Source of the DNA: Ricinus communis
Lineage: Eukaryota; Streptophyta; Magnoliopsida; Malpighiales; Euphorbiaceae
Assembly: GCF_019578655.1 (NCBI RefSeq)
Contig: NC_063260.1
Span: forward strand, 16,804,001 to 16,868,000
DNA length: 64,000 bases
Direction: 5' to 3'
Positions 12,656 through 24,855 of the stretch are shown here, one piece after another. The notes beneath the pieces were generated by a model. It was given only the letters and a program-made list of their open reading frames with translations. It did no database searches and was not told the origin of the DNA. Both the position numbers and the translations under genes were made by a program. Each line of letters begins with the position of its first letter. Position 1 is the stretch's first letter.

Positions 12656-12968
12656 TTTTTAAATACTAAATGCCGTCTCACATTACAGAGATCATACTTC
12701 TTTTACAATGTCTCATCTTTTCATTATATTATATTATTATTAATAATTTATTATTATTATTATTTATTTTAGTTTTATATTTTGAGTATATATTATATTT
12801 ATTTACTGAACTTATTTTTTAATATGTTAATATATTTATAATGAAAGTACCATATATTAAAATTAAATTTTATATATACATTGAAGCTTTAAATTATGTT
12901 ACACTTATTTCATCAAATTTAAATTTAAATTATTTTTTATCATTAAATAATAATACTTTAATTTTCAA

Positions 12969-12970
<2 letters not shown>

Positions 12971-13025
<55 letters not shown>
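12971..13025. repeat. (AAT)n microsatellite
   Basis: About 17-18 uninterrupted AAT units. It makes a spurious poly-Asn open frame on the plus strand. Confidence 0.95.
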
Positions 13026-13026
<1 letters not shown>

Positions 13027-13808
13027 CAGTTAATTATTTAATATTTATAATTATAAATTATAAAACATAATCAAAAATTATAAAAACAAGCTTATCAATA
13101 AAAACTACAATTTCATAGGTTAAATAACAAAATATTTATAAATTATAAATTATAGTCTTATTACGCATACACATAAGATTATAAATCATAATTCAGAAAA
13201 TTATAATTTAACAAGCAGACTCATATTTTAACTGATAAATTTATAGTTCAGAAATGATAAATCTATACGTTATATTTGATAAATCTATAAACAATACTTA
13301 ACAAATTATGTTGACTATAACTATATTTAACAATAAATTTACAACGAATCTATACCATACTATCAAATAAACCTACAACTTATCACATATGTACATGCGT
13401 GACAATTAAACCCAATGTCATATAAAAAAATAAATATGGGTATTTCATAAAATATGAAACTATCCTTAAAGTGATTTTTAAAAAATTACCAATAAAAATA
13501 TTAAAATTTATAAATAAAAAATACATTGAAAAGTTCTATGCAAAATAAAAATTTAATTCTTTATTTTTCTATTAACCTTCGTGATACAAAAATTATCATT
13601 AAAAGAATTAAAAGAATTAAATAAATACAAAAGCTCAACCATTAATGTAAGTTTCTTCTTAGAGAAATTTATATAATTTTGATTCTCTTGAACATTAAAA
13701 AATAAAATAATATAAATGTAATTTTAATTGTAAGTATTAAAAACAAATAAATAAAAAGGCAAAAAAAGAAACGTAATCCAAAAGTAAAAATACACTCATT
13801 TTATTGTC

Positions 13809-14060
13809 TACAATTTAGAAATACCCACATGTTATTGTTAATACAATTTATGTATTTTAAGACCAAGGACCATAATGCATAATGTATCCGAATTTGAGAA
13901 ATAATTTCCACATCTCTCTTCACCTCCTATGTGACAATAGTGTGAAACTCACACATGGTATTGTCTATACAACTTATGTATTTTGGAACTGAGGATCATG
14001 ATGTACATTGTATCCAAATTCAGAAAATAATTTCGAGATCTCCCTTCACCTCCTATGTGA
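13809..14060. repeat. 126-bp tandem duplication
   Basis: Two head-to-tail copies with period 126 bp (about 13,809-13,934 and 13,935-14,060). Both contain 'acaaYttatgtatttt' (Y=T/C) and both end in the identical 'cacctcctatgtga'. They differ by scattered substitutions. No coding potential. Lies downstream of the peptidyl-tRNA hydrolase-family gene. Confidence 0.8.
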
Positions 14061-14099
14061 TTAATTTTCCGTAAGTTAAAAGTGTAAAACCCAGAGTGA

Positions 14100-14827
14100 C
14101 TCGCTTAAAAAAAACCCTATTACACAAACGACTGACGTATACTGACCATATTTCTAAAAAAAAAAAAAATAGAAAAAGAAAAAGAAGCACAATGTAAAAT
14201 TATTTTGCATTGTTAAGCCAAAAGAATCAAGCACCTGACATCGTGAAATATTGGTGCATGATTGATACCGACGGGCAATTCCTGTTGGTGCTTGGCTTTA
14301 GCTATCAATCCCGAGCAATAATTTCAAATGACTATACGAGTGTGGACTGGAGTGTGTGAAGCTTCAACATTCAAACCAAGATTCAATAATGAATCTGGGA
14401 TGGCAGGTTTTGGAGTTGATAATAGTCCTTCAGACATATCTTATCTAATTACCTTTACCTTGCAACTTTTAGAATAACAACTTCAAGAACTATAATATAC
14501 AGAAAGTACAGCTGTTTTAAGCATGACTGACACTTTGGCTTGGTTGAGCTTGAGGCTCCTGATTATCACTCCATGATATTGTAACAAGAATCCATTTCTT
14601 CTCATAAACTCGATCTTGCTTTTCAATCAGGCATACTTCACACCGTAAATAAAATATTCAAAAGATAAAGAAAATTAGAAGAAAAAAGGCACCATTGACA
14701 TTAATGCATCTACATACTGCAGCAACGGCAAGGAAGGAAGACTACAGGAAATTTCATCTCTTGGTTCAGTTCCAGGAGATCCCAACTTGATTGCTATGAC
14801 TTTGTTTCGATCTAACCCTTGTTCGAT
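14100..14827 (-). other. 3' flank of the PTH/CRS2-family gene
   Basis: No further coding exon fits the family after the TAA at 14,828-14,830. The interval includes the 3' untranslated region and, near 14,155-14,170, an A-rich homopolymer run. No clear polyadenylation signal could be chosen. Confidence 0.4.
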
Positions 14828-17800
14828 TTAAACTTTGTGATACTTATATTTCTGTCCGAGATTAAATCTGGTGATATTTTGGTTGAATCCACTCAGCACC
14901 AGAGTCCTCACAGCATCAATCCCTTGTCCTAACGCTGCATCAATCTGTCCAGTAGCAATTGATAGTCTAAAGGTCTCAGCTACTAAGGGAAATTCATAAC
15001 ATACCTATCTAAATGCACAGCAAAACAGACCATGTCCACATGCTATAATGTGTTTTTCTGTGCAAGTGAAACTTAGGTGCAAAGCGATTATATGGATATG
15101 AACTATTCAAGGATATCCCACAATCAAGCACATGGTATGAAGGTATGTTTCTTTAAGCATGCAACACAAAGTGAGAACCAAAATGCATGGGCATTTTTCA
15201 TGGCACTAAACTGCATTCGATAGGATACATGCACCGACTCTTTACATTACAGCAATAAAAGATATGTACTTGTTCTCTCTCTGTTGAACTGAACTTCTGT
15301 AGAAGAAAGGCTCTCATGTCCATGGTGCCAGGCGGATTTCCAATACCTGCAAGGAAAAAGAAATGTACTGATCTATCATAGCAAAGTTATGCAACGGTCT
15401 TTAACAAGATAAATTATGCATGTGCATAAATGGAGAAACGAAAACCAACCTATACAAAGTCGAGGAAATTCTCGGCAACCATCCAAATGTTCCATCACGC
15501 TCTTCACTCTGAAACAAGATATCAGAAGTTTAAAATCCTATTTATCTCCTGGTTTTCCTTTATCACAACAAGTAATAAAAGCTTCATGAAAGTGTATAAT
15601 TTAATTCATCTTAAGAAAACAGTGGAGTGCAAATGATAACTGAGAACACTATGAAAAATACACTGCTCAGAATATTATACTTCTCATCAGTTTTCAGCAA
15701 ACATAAATTTCCTGCCCAGATACTGTGGATGAATTTGGACAAGAAAAAGAGGCATTAGGCATCCGGCATAAACTCACATGATTGGTAGACTTGAATTAAC
15801 AAACCATTACTCTAAATTTGTGGTATGCTAATTGCAGAGTTAAAAACAAGGTGAGGCTCACCAACTCAAAACAAATGATTAAGTTGAATACAAAAGATTA
15901 TCTGCAATTTATCTTATTCAAATTACCAAGTCAGTCTTTAGATTCACCTTATACATAATAACCATCAATGACTCAAAACAGCAGACAAGGAATCATTTAT
16001 CCTGTCTGTACAGTAAACTGAGGAGATATGAGTTAAGAGAATATGGTAGGACAAAAAGTTCCATATACAAAAACACATGATTAACCAATTTTGATGTAAC
16101 TGCCACATTTTGACCATCTTATCATTGAGAAGGAAGTCTGAAACCATATAAATGGGTAGAAAATTTTAAAAAATTGTACCATGTGCTTTAGTGTTTTTGA
16201 TACTTGAGGGTTGGCAATCTTCATATTATTTTACTAGAACGAGATTTCATCGATTATCCTGGTAGTACTGTTTAAAATAATGTCTTTAAATAGTATCATT
16301 AAGGCATTGACCACCATAACTGATTAGGTTAGATAATGCTAAATATTTTACAAAAAAATAAAAAAATAAAAAAAAATAAAAAATTAATTTCCTGTATCTT
16401 TAATGCTTTCTAAATCATGATAGAATTGTTTTTTCTTATAAAAATATTAATGCGGCACTAATGCAGTTCCATGTGATTATCTATAAGAAACTGCTTTGAA
16501 AATGCTAAAATCGAATTCCCATCTTGACATAGCAGCACTTAAGTCTATAATGATATCAGAGAAAGAGCTCTTGTCCTTTAAGTTTCAGTTCTAATCCATA
16601 TAGCTTTTATCTGAACTTTCCCCTAATAATAACTGCCAGATTTAAACTTGCATTTGATGAAAACCAAAGAGATCAAAGACCCTAATGCAATGCTCACCAA
16701 AACTAGGTTTTGAGAGGGATAGAGGGAATCATTTCTACCCTTCACAATGTTTGCATGAAGTGGCTACTACGGTAGCAGGAATTGAAAATGAAGCATAGCA
16801 TAACTAAAATGAAAGCAAGAGAGTTTTTGTGAACTCAGCTCAAGATCATAAAATTAATTTTCCAACCCAGTCAAAGTTATCATTGTAAAAAGTTACCCGT
16901 TGTGATGGCCATGTCCTCCTTTTGGCTGAAGTCTCATGACACCATTAGGTAAGCTCATCTCATCATAGATCTGCATCCAAATCTCAATATCATGAGGCCG
17001 ATATGCTCTAAGTCATCCATGAACACGAGAAAATTTCTTTTACACCACAGTAAGGTATTAACAAGGATACCAATAAAATATGACGTAGAGGTACTTGATA
17101 ATGTGCAGCAAGAGGTCCAACCTTGGCAGCAATGAAAATGAACAAAAGGTTAGGCATATCAGCTGCTTATGCCAGCCAGAACTGAGATAAGCAAAAATCA
17201 TATACCCATCTAATGCAGGCAAAAGAAAGTTGAAGAAACACATACATCATTTGATCATATGCAACTACAAGAAAGTTAAAGAATTATGTTCATGTATCTA
17301 TACTCCTACAATTTATCAAAAGAAGGACAACCCCATTTATCCAACTTCTTAACCAAATCTACCAGAAATTTACCTTATCTTGTCCATTTCGGCTAGTTAG
17401 AGTCATATCTTTCATGAAATTCTTGACGTTCTTAAACTTATCAATTCCATCCATTACCTCCTTAAATTTAAAACAGTACTCAGTTGTTACAATTAAGCCT
17501 ACTGATCTTTGAGCATATGCCATTTGTGTTTACATGCTAACAACTGCTTTAAGATTTAAATTACAGTACTGCATTCACTTTTCTATAAAACCAAACAGAT
17601 GGTTGCGGTGCTTAATTGTCTTCGGGTAATGAAAATTTAGTTGATAAAAATTATCCTTTCTTGTTTTCCCATTTTCCTTTCTACTCATTGGATTGTATTG
17701 GCTTCCAGCCAGAGGAAGATAAACATAAATGACAATAAAAGGCAGTCAATAAGAATCAATCAAGACAGTGCACAAGTATAAGCACATGCAATTGCTGGAA

Positions 17801-18751
17801 TTCAACTGTTTAAAAGAGAAAAAGGGATTTTCTGGAGTCCACATAGCATTTGCAAGCATGGTTGTCTTGTATGGTTGTATATTAAGTATGAGCAGATATT
17901 GAAACTTATCAATTATAAAGACCATCAAAGACATTGATAGCATTGGTTTACCTTCAAGAATATTCAGATATGCAATATTTAAATCGTAGTGACTGATACC
18001 ATACTCTCATTTCTTTACTTTTGTGGTAAAAGATACCATCAGTTGCATGATATCTGAATTACTATATATGCATTTAGCTCCCCAAGGCCGTGAATATTAG
18101 TATTCCATTACCAAAGCTTATATGACAGGACTATAAGTCTTTGTAAAATTTTGAAACTCAAAGTCATATCAAGCTGTCAGATAAGAGATGAAACTCACTG
18201 ATTCCCCACTAAAATTCATGTATGCCTGAGGTTTTACTAACAAAATTGGGACCTCTTTGATGCAACCTGTACTGATCATACAAACAATCAAAATAAACCA
18301 TCAAGCTCATACCAAGGAACTAAAAGAAATTAAAAGAAACAAAGGAATAAAACATGAACAGAAATCAGCACTAACAACCTATTCCAATGAGAGCCTTCGA
18401 TTGAATTGTGTTCATTGCAACAGCTTCTGCTTTAGCGATTTTATCAATCATTTCAAAACCAACCTGAAAGAAAAAATACTCCTAAATCAATAACATAGCA
18501 AAAAGCACAAGTAAAGTTACCAAATCCAATGAAGCATTAGTTACATTGTGCCTAGTGCCATGGTACTTATTTCCAGGGTTACCCAATCCAACGATTAGCC
18601 AAGGAGTATACTCGATTTTAGCAACTCCATTGCCATTTTCAGGTAATGAAACACGTATAGACAGTCTGGTGGAAGCTAGATGCCTTGGTCGAAAAAAGGA
18701 GTTTCTGGGACAGGAAATGCAAGTATTAGGGGTGGAAACTGCATACAACAT
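14828..18751 (-). CDS. Chloroplast peptidyl-tRNA hydrolase / CRS2-family protein, 8 coding exons
   Basis: Spliced minus-strand gene, 245 aa. Exons: 18,751-18,545; 18,463-18,379; 18,266-18,199; 17,121-17,071; 16,970-16,897; 15,508-15,450; 15,346-15,270; 14,944-14,828. All introns are GT/AG and phases agree. Residues 1-45 look like a plastid transit peptide. The fold begins at 'PWLIVGLGNPGNKYHGTRHN', then 'VGFEMIDKIA', 'KPQAYMNFSGES', 'IYDEMSLPNG', 'GGHGHHNGVKS', 'IGNPPGTMDMRAFLLQKF' and ends '..KYKYHKV'. The Asn (GLGNPG), His (TRHN), Asp (YDE) and Asn (HHNG) that form the hydrolase active site are all present. The family includes plastid peptidyl-tRNA hydrolases, which recycle stalled peptidyl-tRNA, and CRS2, which works with CAF proteins in chloroplast group II intron splicing. 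The length and the ...HKV end favour the CRS2-like branch, but sequence alone does not separate them. The start is the first ATG after a splice acceptor at 18,756-18,757, so a 5'-UTR intron is inferred. Confidence 0.93.
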
Positions 18752-18754
18752 TGA

Positions 18755-19420
18755 CCTGCAACACAAAGTGAGCAAGACTTTATTTATTGGGCATACACGG
18801 GATCAGTTAACCAACAAAAAGCATTTAAAAAGAAAAAGAGCCTTTCTGGGGAAATTGTTAAAACCCATCACTACAATCGATCCAGTAAAGAGCTGTATAT
18901 TCCTGAATAATAAAAACTACCAAAAACAACAACCATTTTGGGTACAAATTGAGAATCATTGAATTAGAGAGAGATAAATAGTTAAACAAAATAAGTATGG
19001 AACAACAGTTTATGCAATTTAAATGCTCCAAACAAATAAAGATTCTAACTAAGAGAGAGCATGAAATAAAATCAACATATCCACCCAATTTATTTGACTA
19101 GCTTCAGAAACATACACAGAAACAGCTCAAGACGTAGAAAAGCAAAAACTTGAAAAACTCAATTAAAAAAAGAGAACAAAACTGACGTCTTCTATATTTG
19201 CTACACTTCAAGAAGAAGAAGAAGAACAACAACAAGAAGATAGTTGCAGAATGATACAGTGACAATGCTAAAACAAAGCCTGAAATTCTGAGGCTTAGCC
19301 GTTGAGCAGAGAGTAGTAGCGCTTTGTTTGGCCACGGTGATAATCGGACAAAAATATCAAAGATAAAAATCAATAAATAGAATGCACATATTTGGGCCAG
19401 AGACTAGGCTTCCAAATGGG
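18755..19420 (-). promoter_or_regulatory. 5' UTR intron and promoter region of the PTH/CRS2-family gene
   Basis: On the minus strand a strong acceptor (tttgtgttgcag) ends at 18,756, four bases before the ATG, so translation starts in an exon preceded by a leader intron. The leader exon probably lies around 19,150-19,340 (CT-rich, 'actctctgctcaacgg'). Its donor is not resolved. Upstream is a TGGGCC element (19,393-19,398), the site II type of motif frequent in plant genes for organelle translation and ribosome function. Confidence 0.45.
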
Positions 19421-20777
19421 TCTTTCGGCCTGCCCTGTAAGATGGTTTATTACGTTGGCTGGAGAAGAAAAAAAGGAAATTTTTCAAAAAAATACTAAAA
19501 TTAATAATAAAATTATTATTTTTACTGTTTAAATTTTTTTAAAAAAACTAAAAAACTATTTATTTAATTTTTTGATTGTTTTAAAAAAAATACTTTATTT
19601 CTAAAATAAATATAAAAAAACCGTATCTTTAATATTTTCATACAGTAAAAACGAAAAAAAAGTTTACACCGTATTTTTGATAAAAAATATAAAAAAATAG
19701 ATATTTTTGTAATTCTTTAAAAAATAAGAAAATTATACGGATAGATTTATTTTTGCTTATTTTATTTTTATACGGCGTGTTTTGGGTAGTTATATGTTTT
19801 TATCAATTTCTTTTCTCCTTTTTCCGCTAATTTGGTATTGTATTTTTTATTTTTATTTTTTACATTTTTACTTTATTTTTCAGATTTCTCATTTCAATCT
19901 TTTTATTATTTCTTTTTTTTTAATTTGCTTTAGTTTTTATATATAAGAGCTCTTTAACAATGAAAAAGACCACCATTATTATTACTGATAATGGTGATTT
20001 ATAGAAAAGACTAAGATCATATTTTTAAATACGGAGCTGGTTTAATGTTTGATTTCTTTATTATTTATAACAGTTTTTTCATAGTTTATTGTATTTCACT
20101 GATTTATTATTATTTTTAGTTTTTATTTTTATATTACAATAGAAAATAAAAAAGAGAGAGAAATAAATGTATGTGTAGTTTGAAATTTGAGAAACTAAGA
20201 AGGTAAGGAAAGAATAAAAAATAGAAGAACGGAATAAGGAAACTAAGAGAAAATTATGGTTGTTACTTATGGCACTAAGACATGAACTCTATTTATGTTG
20301 TTTATTTTTTTTCTTCTTTTTGCTTTATTGTTGTTGTTTTTAATTATTATAATGGTAAAGTAGTAAATATTCATTATCTATAAACGATTGATGATGATAG
20401 AGCCGATTCAGCTTAGCACACAACCGATTATGACATCATAGAGCCACTCGACTCTAGAGCTTAATTATGGTCGGTTTGGCAATTTATTCGATCCTCTCTT
20501 GCCTAGAAGCCGATTTAACATGCACAAAAGATAAAAGCATAATTAAAACTAAAAAAAAGAAGTTCAAGTGCATAAAAACAAATTAAATGAAGTTAGAAAA
20601 TATAAAATAATACAAACCCTAAAAAGTAAAAATTGACAGAAGATAACTAAGACTTTATATGGCATATTATAGATTTTAATAGTGCAATCTTAAAAACTTG
20701 ATATAATCATATAATTATTAAGAAAAAACCATAAATCTAACATGCTACTCAAACTATTCTAATTATCATATCTATAA

Positions 20778-20841
20778 TCCAATATATTCAAATTATTAGA
20801 TTCAAAATCCAAGATATTCATATTATTAGATTCAAAATCCA
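20778..20841. repeat. 30-bp tandem repeat
   Basis: Two near-identical 30-bp units starting 'tccaaKatattca' (K=T/G) and ending 'ttattagattcaaaa', followed by the start of a third. Confidence 0.75.
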
Positions 20842-21226
20842 ACATGCATAAACATCACAGAGACATATAAAACTATTAAAAACCCCAGATTTAATCACAT
20901 AACAGGATATAAAGCATTTAAAATAAATCATAACATGTTTCTAGAATCATAAAAATAAAAGAACCAGTAAAGGAAAAAAAGATATTGATGAGGCTGGATT
21001 TGGGGGAACCCTTAGATTGTCATTAGATTGCTGATCTGTTAGGCTCTATAGATAATGAGGGCTTTATTTTCTAGGGATAATGTTGGTAAATTTTTATTTA
21101 AAAAGTCTCGGTGATAGTGATGGGAAAGCAATAGCGGCTGTGGTGAGTTAGTATTAATATTTTATTAGTCTTTTGGTAATTTAAGAAAATCTATATTTAT
21201 TTTTTAATTTTTAATTTAGAAAAAGA

Positions 21227-21463
21227 ATAAAGTTTAATTTGGCCCTTAAATTTTTTGTTCGAGTTCAATTTGGCCCTCGAATTTTGAAGTCATGCTCAAT
21301 TGGACCTTTTTTCACATTCTTATTGTAGCGTGTAATGAACTCGCTTAAAGAAGAGCTAAATTGAATCTATTCAAAAAATTTAGGAGTTAAATCTGCCGTG
21401 AAAGTAAAAAAAGAGCAAAATTGAACCTGAGTGTAAAGTTCGAGGTTTAAATTGAACCTTAAT
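21227..21463. mobile_element. Fold-back / MITE-like element with repetitive inverted ends
   Basis: The left side carries three versions of 'TTCAATTTGGCCCTyrAA', and the right side carries three versions of its reverse complement ('ttaaattgaacctt', 'aaaattgaacctga', 'gctaaattgaatct'). The whole 237 bp can therefore fold back on itself imperfectly. No open frame, TG/CA ends or clear duplication. This is the style of small non-autonomous DNA elements or solo ends common in plant genomes. Confidence 0.45.
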
Positions 21464-22139
21464 CGTTTTTGAATGCTTCTTTTACTTATCTATATTTTTT
21501 TAGATTTTTTTAAAATGTTGTATGCTTTTTAGACGCTTTTTTTAGCTTTTATGTGCTTTTTAGACTTTTTTTTTTCTCTTTTGTAGCTTTTTATGCTAAT
21601 CTATGATATATATTGTTAAGTATATAATATAAATGATTTAAAATTTGAACAAAAAACTTCAGTAAAAATTAAAATATGTATACCTACATAAACTTATTAA
21701 GTAATTAGTATATGTATTGTTACTACATATACCCTAAAAATTGTTTTGTATTTTTATATTTATTTTAGCTGCATTAACTTGAAATGTACAAGTTCAATAT
21801 TTTCATAGAAATGGTATTGCTTTTAAATTATTTCTTGTAATTTAAAATTTACAAATTCAACAAGTGTACTTGCTTATTTTCATATTAGCTCTAGCAAAAT
21901 TAAAATTTTTAGAAAGTAAAAAGTAAGAAATAAAAGTTGAACTATGGGTGTTTTTTTAAGATTAGATGCTTCATCCTTAATGGTTTAATATCCTTTAAAA
22001 AATAATGAATGCTTCAAATGATTGGCATGAAAATCTCAATCAAAACTTTAAGCAAAATCTATGTACTCTTCACATGCATAGTCATTAACTAAGAAAGAAT
22101 TTTATTAGCTTAAGTTTATTTACTAACTTGGCAATACTT

Positions 22140-23307
22140 GATTTGATCTTGACAATCAAATTAAATAATGATAATGTTGTTTCAAGTATTTTTCTTATAG
22201 GATTTTAAGTCCTCTTTTTGTTCGAAGTTGCTAAACTTAGAAAATCAATTATGCCATCTAAATCATGTTCATTATACTAGAGTCGCAATAAAAAAACTTA
22301 AAAAACTCATAGGCATTGAAGTAAATATAGAATCACAACTGCTACAAGATATTCTTGACCATGAAGACTTCACTTTTGATATAGAGAGTTTTGTGACCCG
22401 TATCATGATTGCAATATGAGATGCAATGAAGCTCTCAATAGCTTAAATTAAATCATGACCGCTCTAAGGATTTTGCAATCACGATATTCATACCTATTAG
22501 GAAGCCACCAATGGTCATATTTCTTAAGACTAATGGCAAGGCGATATATGGAAAAAATTTATTGCACCTTTAAGAATTGCGATTATGATTCAGCAAGCGC
22601 AATCGCGATCCAGCAAGTGCAATTATTATTCTTTTACTACGACCGCGATTGCTCAGATAGTGCATTTAATGTATTATTTAGAGCTAGAAAAAAGGTTTTA
22701 GCCTATGCTCATAGATTAATGTATCTTTTTATGGCTAAAAATAACCCATACAAAGGATATTTAGGTGTGTTGAACAACCCTCTTAAAGGCTAAAACTCTA
22801 GCACTTTAATTTCTTATCATTTATAATCAATAAACCTTTATTTTTTATTGTTGTAAGAGCATTGATAGCTCTTAAAGGACTTAAGTATAAGCTTTAAACA
22901 CTTGGGTGGGTTTGAGAGTTAGCCTAGTGTAAAAATCTTGTGAGGTTATATGTTAGCCTTGTAAGTGAAAAACACAAGTATGGGATTTGAGAGTTAGCCT
23001 AGATTGAGAACTCTTGTGAGATTTGGTGTAAGCTTAAACACTAAGTTTGGAAGTGACCCTTAAAGTATAAGTTGAGTGTAAGCTTAGAAACACTTAGGTT
23101 TGATCTTGCACTCATAGAAAGGATCATAGTTTTAGAATACCCAATTGGAGATTGAAGAGTGGATGTAGGTTGGTTAATATCCAAACTACTATAAATCTTT
23201 GTTCCTTCTTCCTTCCTACTCTATTTTTTTGCATTAAATTTTTTAATTTCCTATTAATTTCTATGCACCAATTCAATCCCCCTTTCTTAGTGCATTAAGG
23301 GACAACA
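22140..23307 (+). mobile_element. Sirevirus-like Ty1/copia 5' LTR
   Basis: Starts near 'TTGATTTGATCTTGACAATC', an LTR-type start matching 'TTGATATTGACAATCGAATT' at about 47,574. It ends at 'attaagggacaaca' just before a primer-binding site. The inside has the repeated phrase 'tttgagagttagcc' and 'taagcttaRaaacact' (22,890-23,100), which recurs in the related LTR at 47.6-48.6 kb. The short plus-strand frames inside (22,228-22,419 and 22,455-22,793) are not conserved features of this family and are not called. The boundaries are inferred by comparing the two LTRs. Confidence 0.55.
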
Positions 23308-23308
23308 A

Positions 23309-23322
23309 GTAGTATCAAAGCA
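23309..23322 (+). other. Primer-binding site (initiator tRNA-Met type), mutated
   Basis: 'GTAGTATCAAAGCA' lies directly after the LTR end and matches the usual copia PBS TGGTATCAGAGC with two changes. Confidence 0.55.
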
Positions 23323-23371
23323 TCATACTTATAAGCTTAAGTTCATGAGTTAACAATCCAAGGTGACCAAT

Positions 23372-24083
23372 GAAAGAATTCACCACCTCAAGACGCTTGT
23401 CGATAGGTCTAATTACCCTTATTAGAAATATCAGATAGAAGTCTACTTAGATAGTGACTTGATAGATGTATGGGATAGTGTGTTGAAGGAATGAAAGCCT
23501 CCAACTAAAGAAAAAGAAAGTGTACATGTACCTCTCCATAGAGTGGAATGGGTGGAGGCACATGAAAAGAAATAAACTTCTCATTATTGTCAAGAATATG
23601 AGGAAGCTTGGCAAGCACTATGATTTAATGGACATCAATAACAAAATCCTCACCTTGCCACTAAAGAATTATGGATAAAAAATGGCTCATATTGAGGAAG
23701 CTAATAAGGAACTTAATAAAATCTCTATAGATGTGCTCATTAAAAAGCTCCTCATAATGAGATGGCTTTGGAAAGACATGAAGAACAAGTGAAAGATAAG
23801 GAAATAGAGAAAAACAAAGCATTGGCTCTCAATAACACTACAAGGAGTCAAGTAAAGTGAAAGCCCTAGTGAATCATATAGAAGTGAAAGACGAAGAGCT
23901 TGTTATGGTTTCTATGAAGGTCAAGGAGATCATCAAGAATAAGAAAAGAGAGAAAAGATCCTTAACAAAGTGTCTTTTAAGCTTAAATGGAGATATAACT
24001 TACTATGAATGTGGCAAGCAAGGTCATACTAAGGCTTGCTACAAGAGCAAAAACAATAATAAGCTAGGAAAAGAAAAGAACTA
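23372..24083 (+). pseudogene. Ty1/copia gag pseudogene with degenerate zinc knuckle
   Basis: Starting at the ATG at 23,372, frames on the plus strand show Gag signatures of copia elements. 'DSDLIDVWDSVLKE' is the conserved tryptophan region near the N terminus, and a CCHC-type knuckle reads 'YYECGKQGHTKACYK' near 24,000-24,040, where the first Cys is Tyr. A poly-Lys/Glu stretch precedes the knuckle. Several frameshifts and stops interrupt it. Downstream, 'GVANLCFISLEDYDLC' (about 24,135-24,185) resembles the acidic linker between gag and pol of Sire-type elements. It follows its own LTR and PBS, so it is the start of copia element 1. Confidence 0.6.
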
Positions 24084-24690
24084 GTGATTCAAGGAAATAT
24101 AGGATGATAGATCCTATATTGAAGATGAGAAAATAGGAGTTGCCAACCTTTGCTTCATATCCTTAGAAGATTATGATTTATGCTCTACTTCTCATACTTG
24201 TAATGATAATAATTTGCCTGACATAATTGATAAGAAACTTGTTGAAGCTATGAATTTAAAATGTAAAAGAATATCGTTCTAAATGAAATTCCAAAAGAAA
24301 AGGAAGCATTGGATACACTAATTGTATCCTAAAGAGCTCTTGTTAAATATGGCCTTAGCTTCAATTGAGCTTCATTATCAACATCCTCCCATTCTAATTC
24401 ACATTTTGTACTACATCTTAAACATTAGGTGTGGAAGTTGTGCCCAAAAAGGTTAAAACACGCATTAGGCATCCCCTCCTAAAGGAAAAAGGAAAAATGC
24501 GACAAGATCCAAGAGGCAGGCCTCAAAAGACCAATCATGCTTTCATGTATAAGAGACATGCACCCAAAAATAGGCACTCACCTCATATATGTCCTTGCAT
24601 GCATAATAAATGTAAAAATATGGTGAGACCTAAATCTTAAGAAAAAAATACATTAAATAAAAGGTTCTATAATTCTAATATTTAATGCCA
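24084..24690 (+). other. Decayed copia linker region
   Basis: Probably a continuation of copia gag-pol, but too degenerate to assign domains. A basic 69-codon frame (24,431-24,640) contains 'HAFMYKRHAPKNRHSPHI' with no recognised homology. The junction between copia element 1 and copia element 2 must fall in or near this interval. Confidence 0.35.
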
Positions 24691-24855
24691 CTATTACATA
24701 AAGATTAGGCATATGAATGTGTAAAAGGACATTTAGGCGTCTACACTTATTGTGAATTAATATGATCACTTAATGTCGCATGAGATGCTTATTAGTAAGC
24801 AGGATGGTGAGATATGCAAAGAAAATAGATTGAAGAAAGGAGTAGCTTTAGTAGT
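24691..24855 (+). pseudogene. Copia element 2 gag, 5' part (split by element A)
   Basis: The frame reads 'LMSHEMLISKQDGE' and 'KENRLKKGVAL', matching the conserved Gag segment of Sire-like copia elements (a GSLMxHEM... block followed by KKKGIALK). The rest of the gene continues in frame at 30,990 on the other side of element A, whose insertion site is the GTAGT at 24,851-24,855. One stop/frameshift occurs just upstream (around 24,755-24,765). Confidence 0.6.

Larger units (their letters stand above)
19430..22130. other. AT-rich intergenic DNA with small repeats
   Basis: Apart from the tandem repeat at 20,778-20,841 and the fold-back element at 21,227-21,463 described separately, no gene is visible. 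At 19,600-19,780 related words such as 'ccgtat' and 'atacgg' occur in both orientations, hinting at an old MITE-like insertion, but no clear ends were found. Confidence 0.45.

Noticed and set aside
12841..13041. 66-codon poly-Asn frame
   Set aside because: Produced by the AAT microsatellite.
18546..18962. Plus-strand open frame of 138 codons
   Set aside because: Antisense to exon 1 of the peptidyl-tRNA hydrolase-family gene; the real protein is on the minus strand.
22228..22793. Two plus-strand frames (63 and 112 codons)
   Set aside because: Within the copia LTR and not conserved between the two related LTRs.
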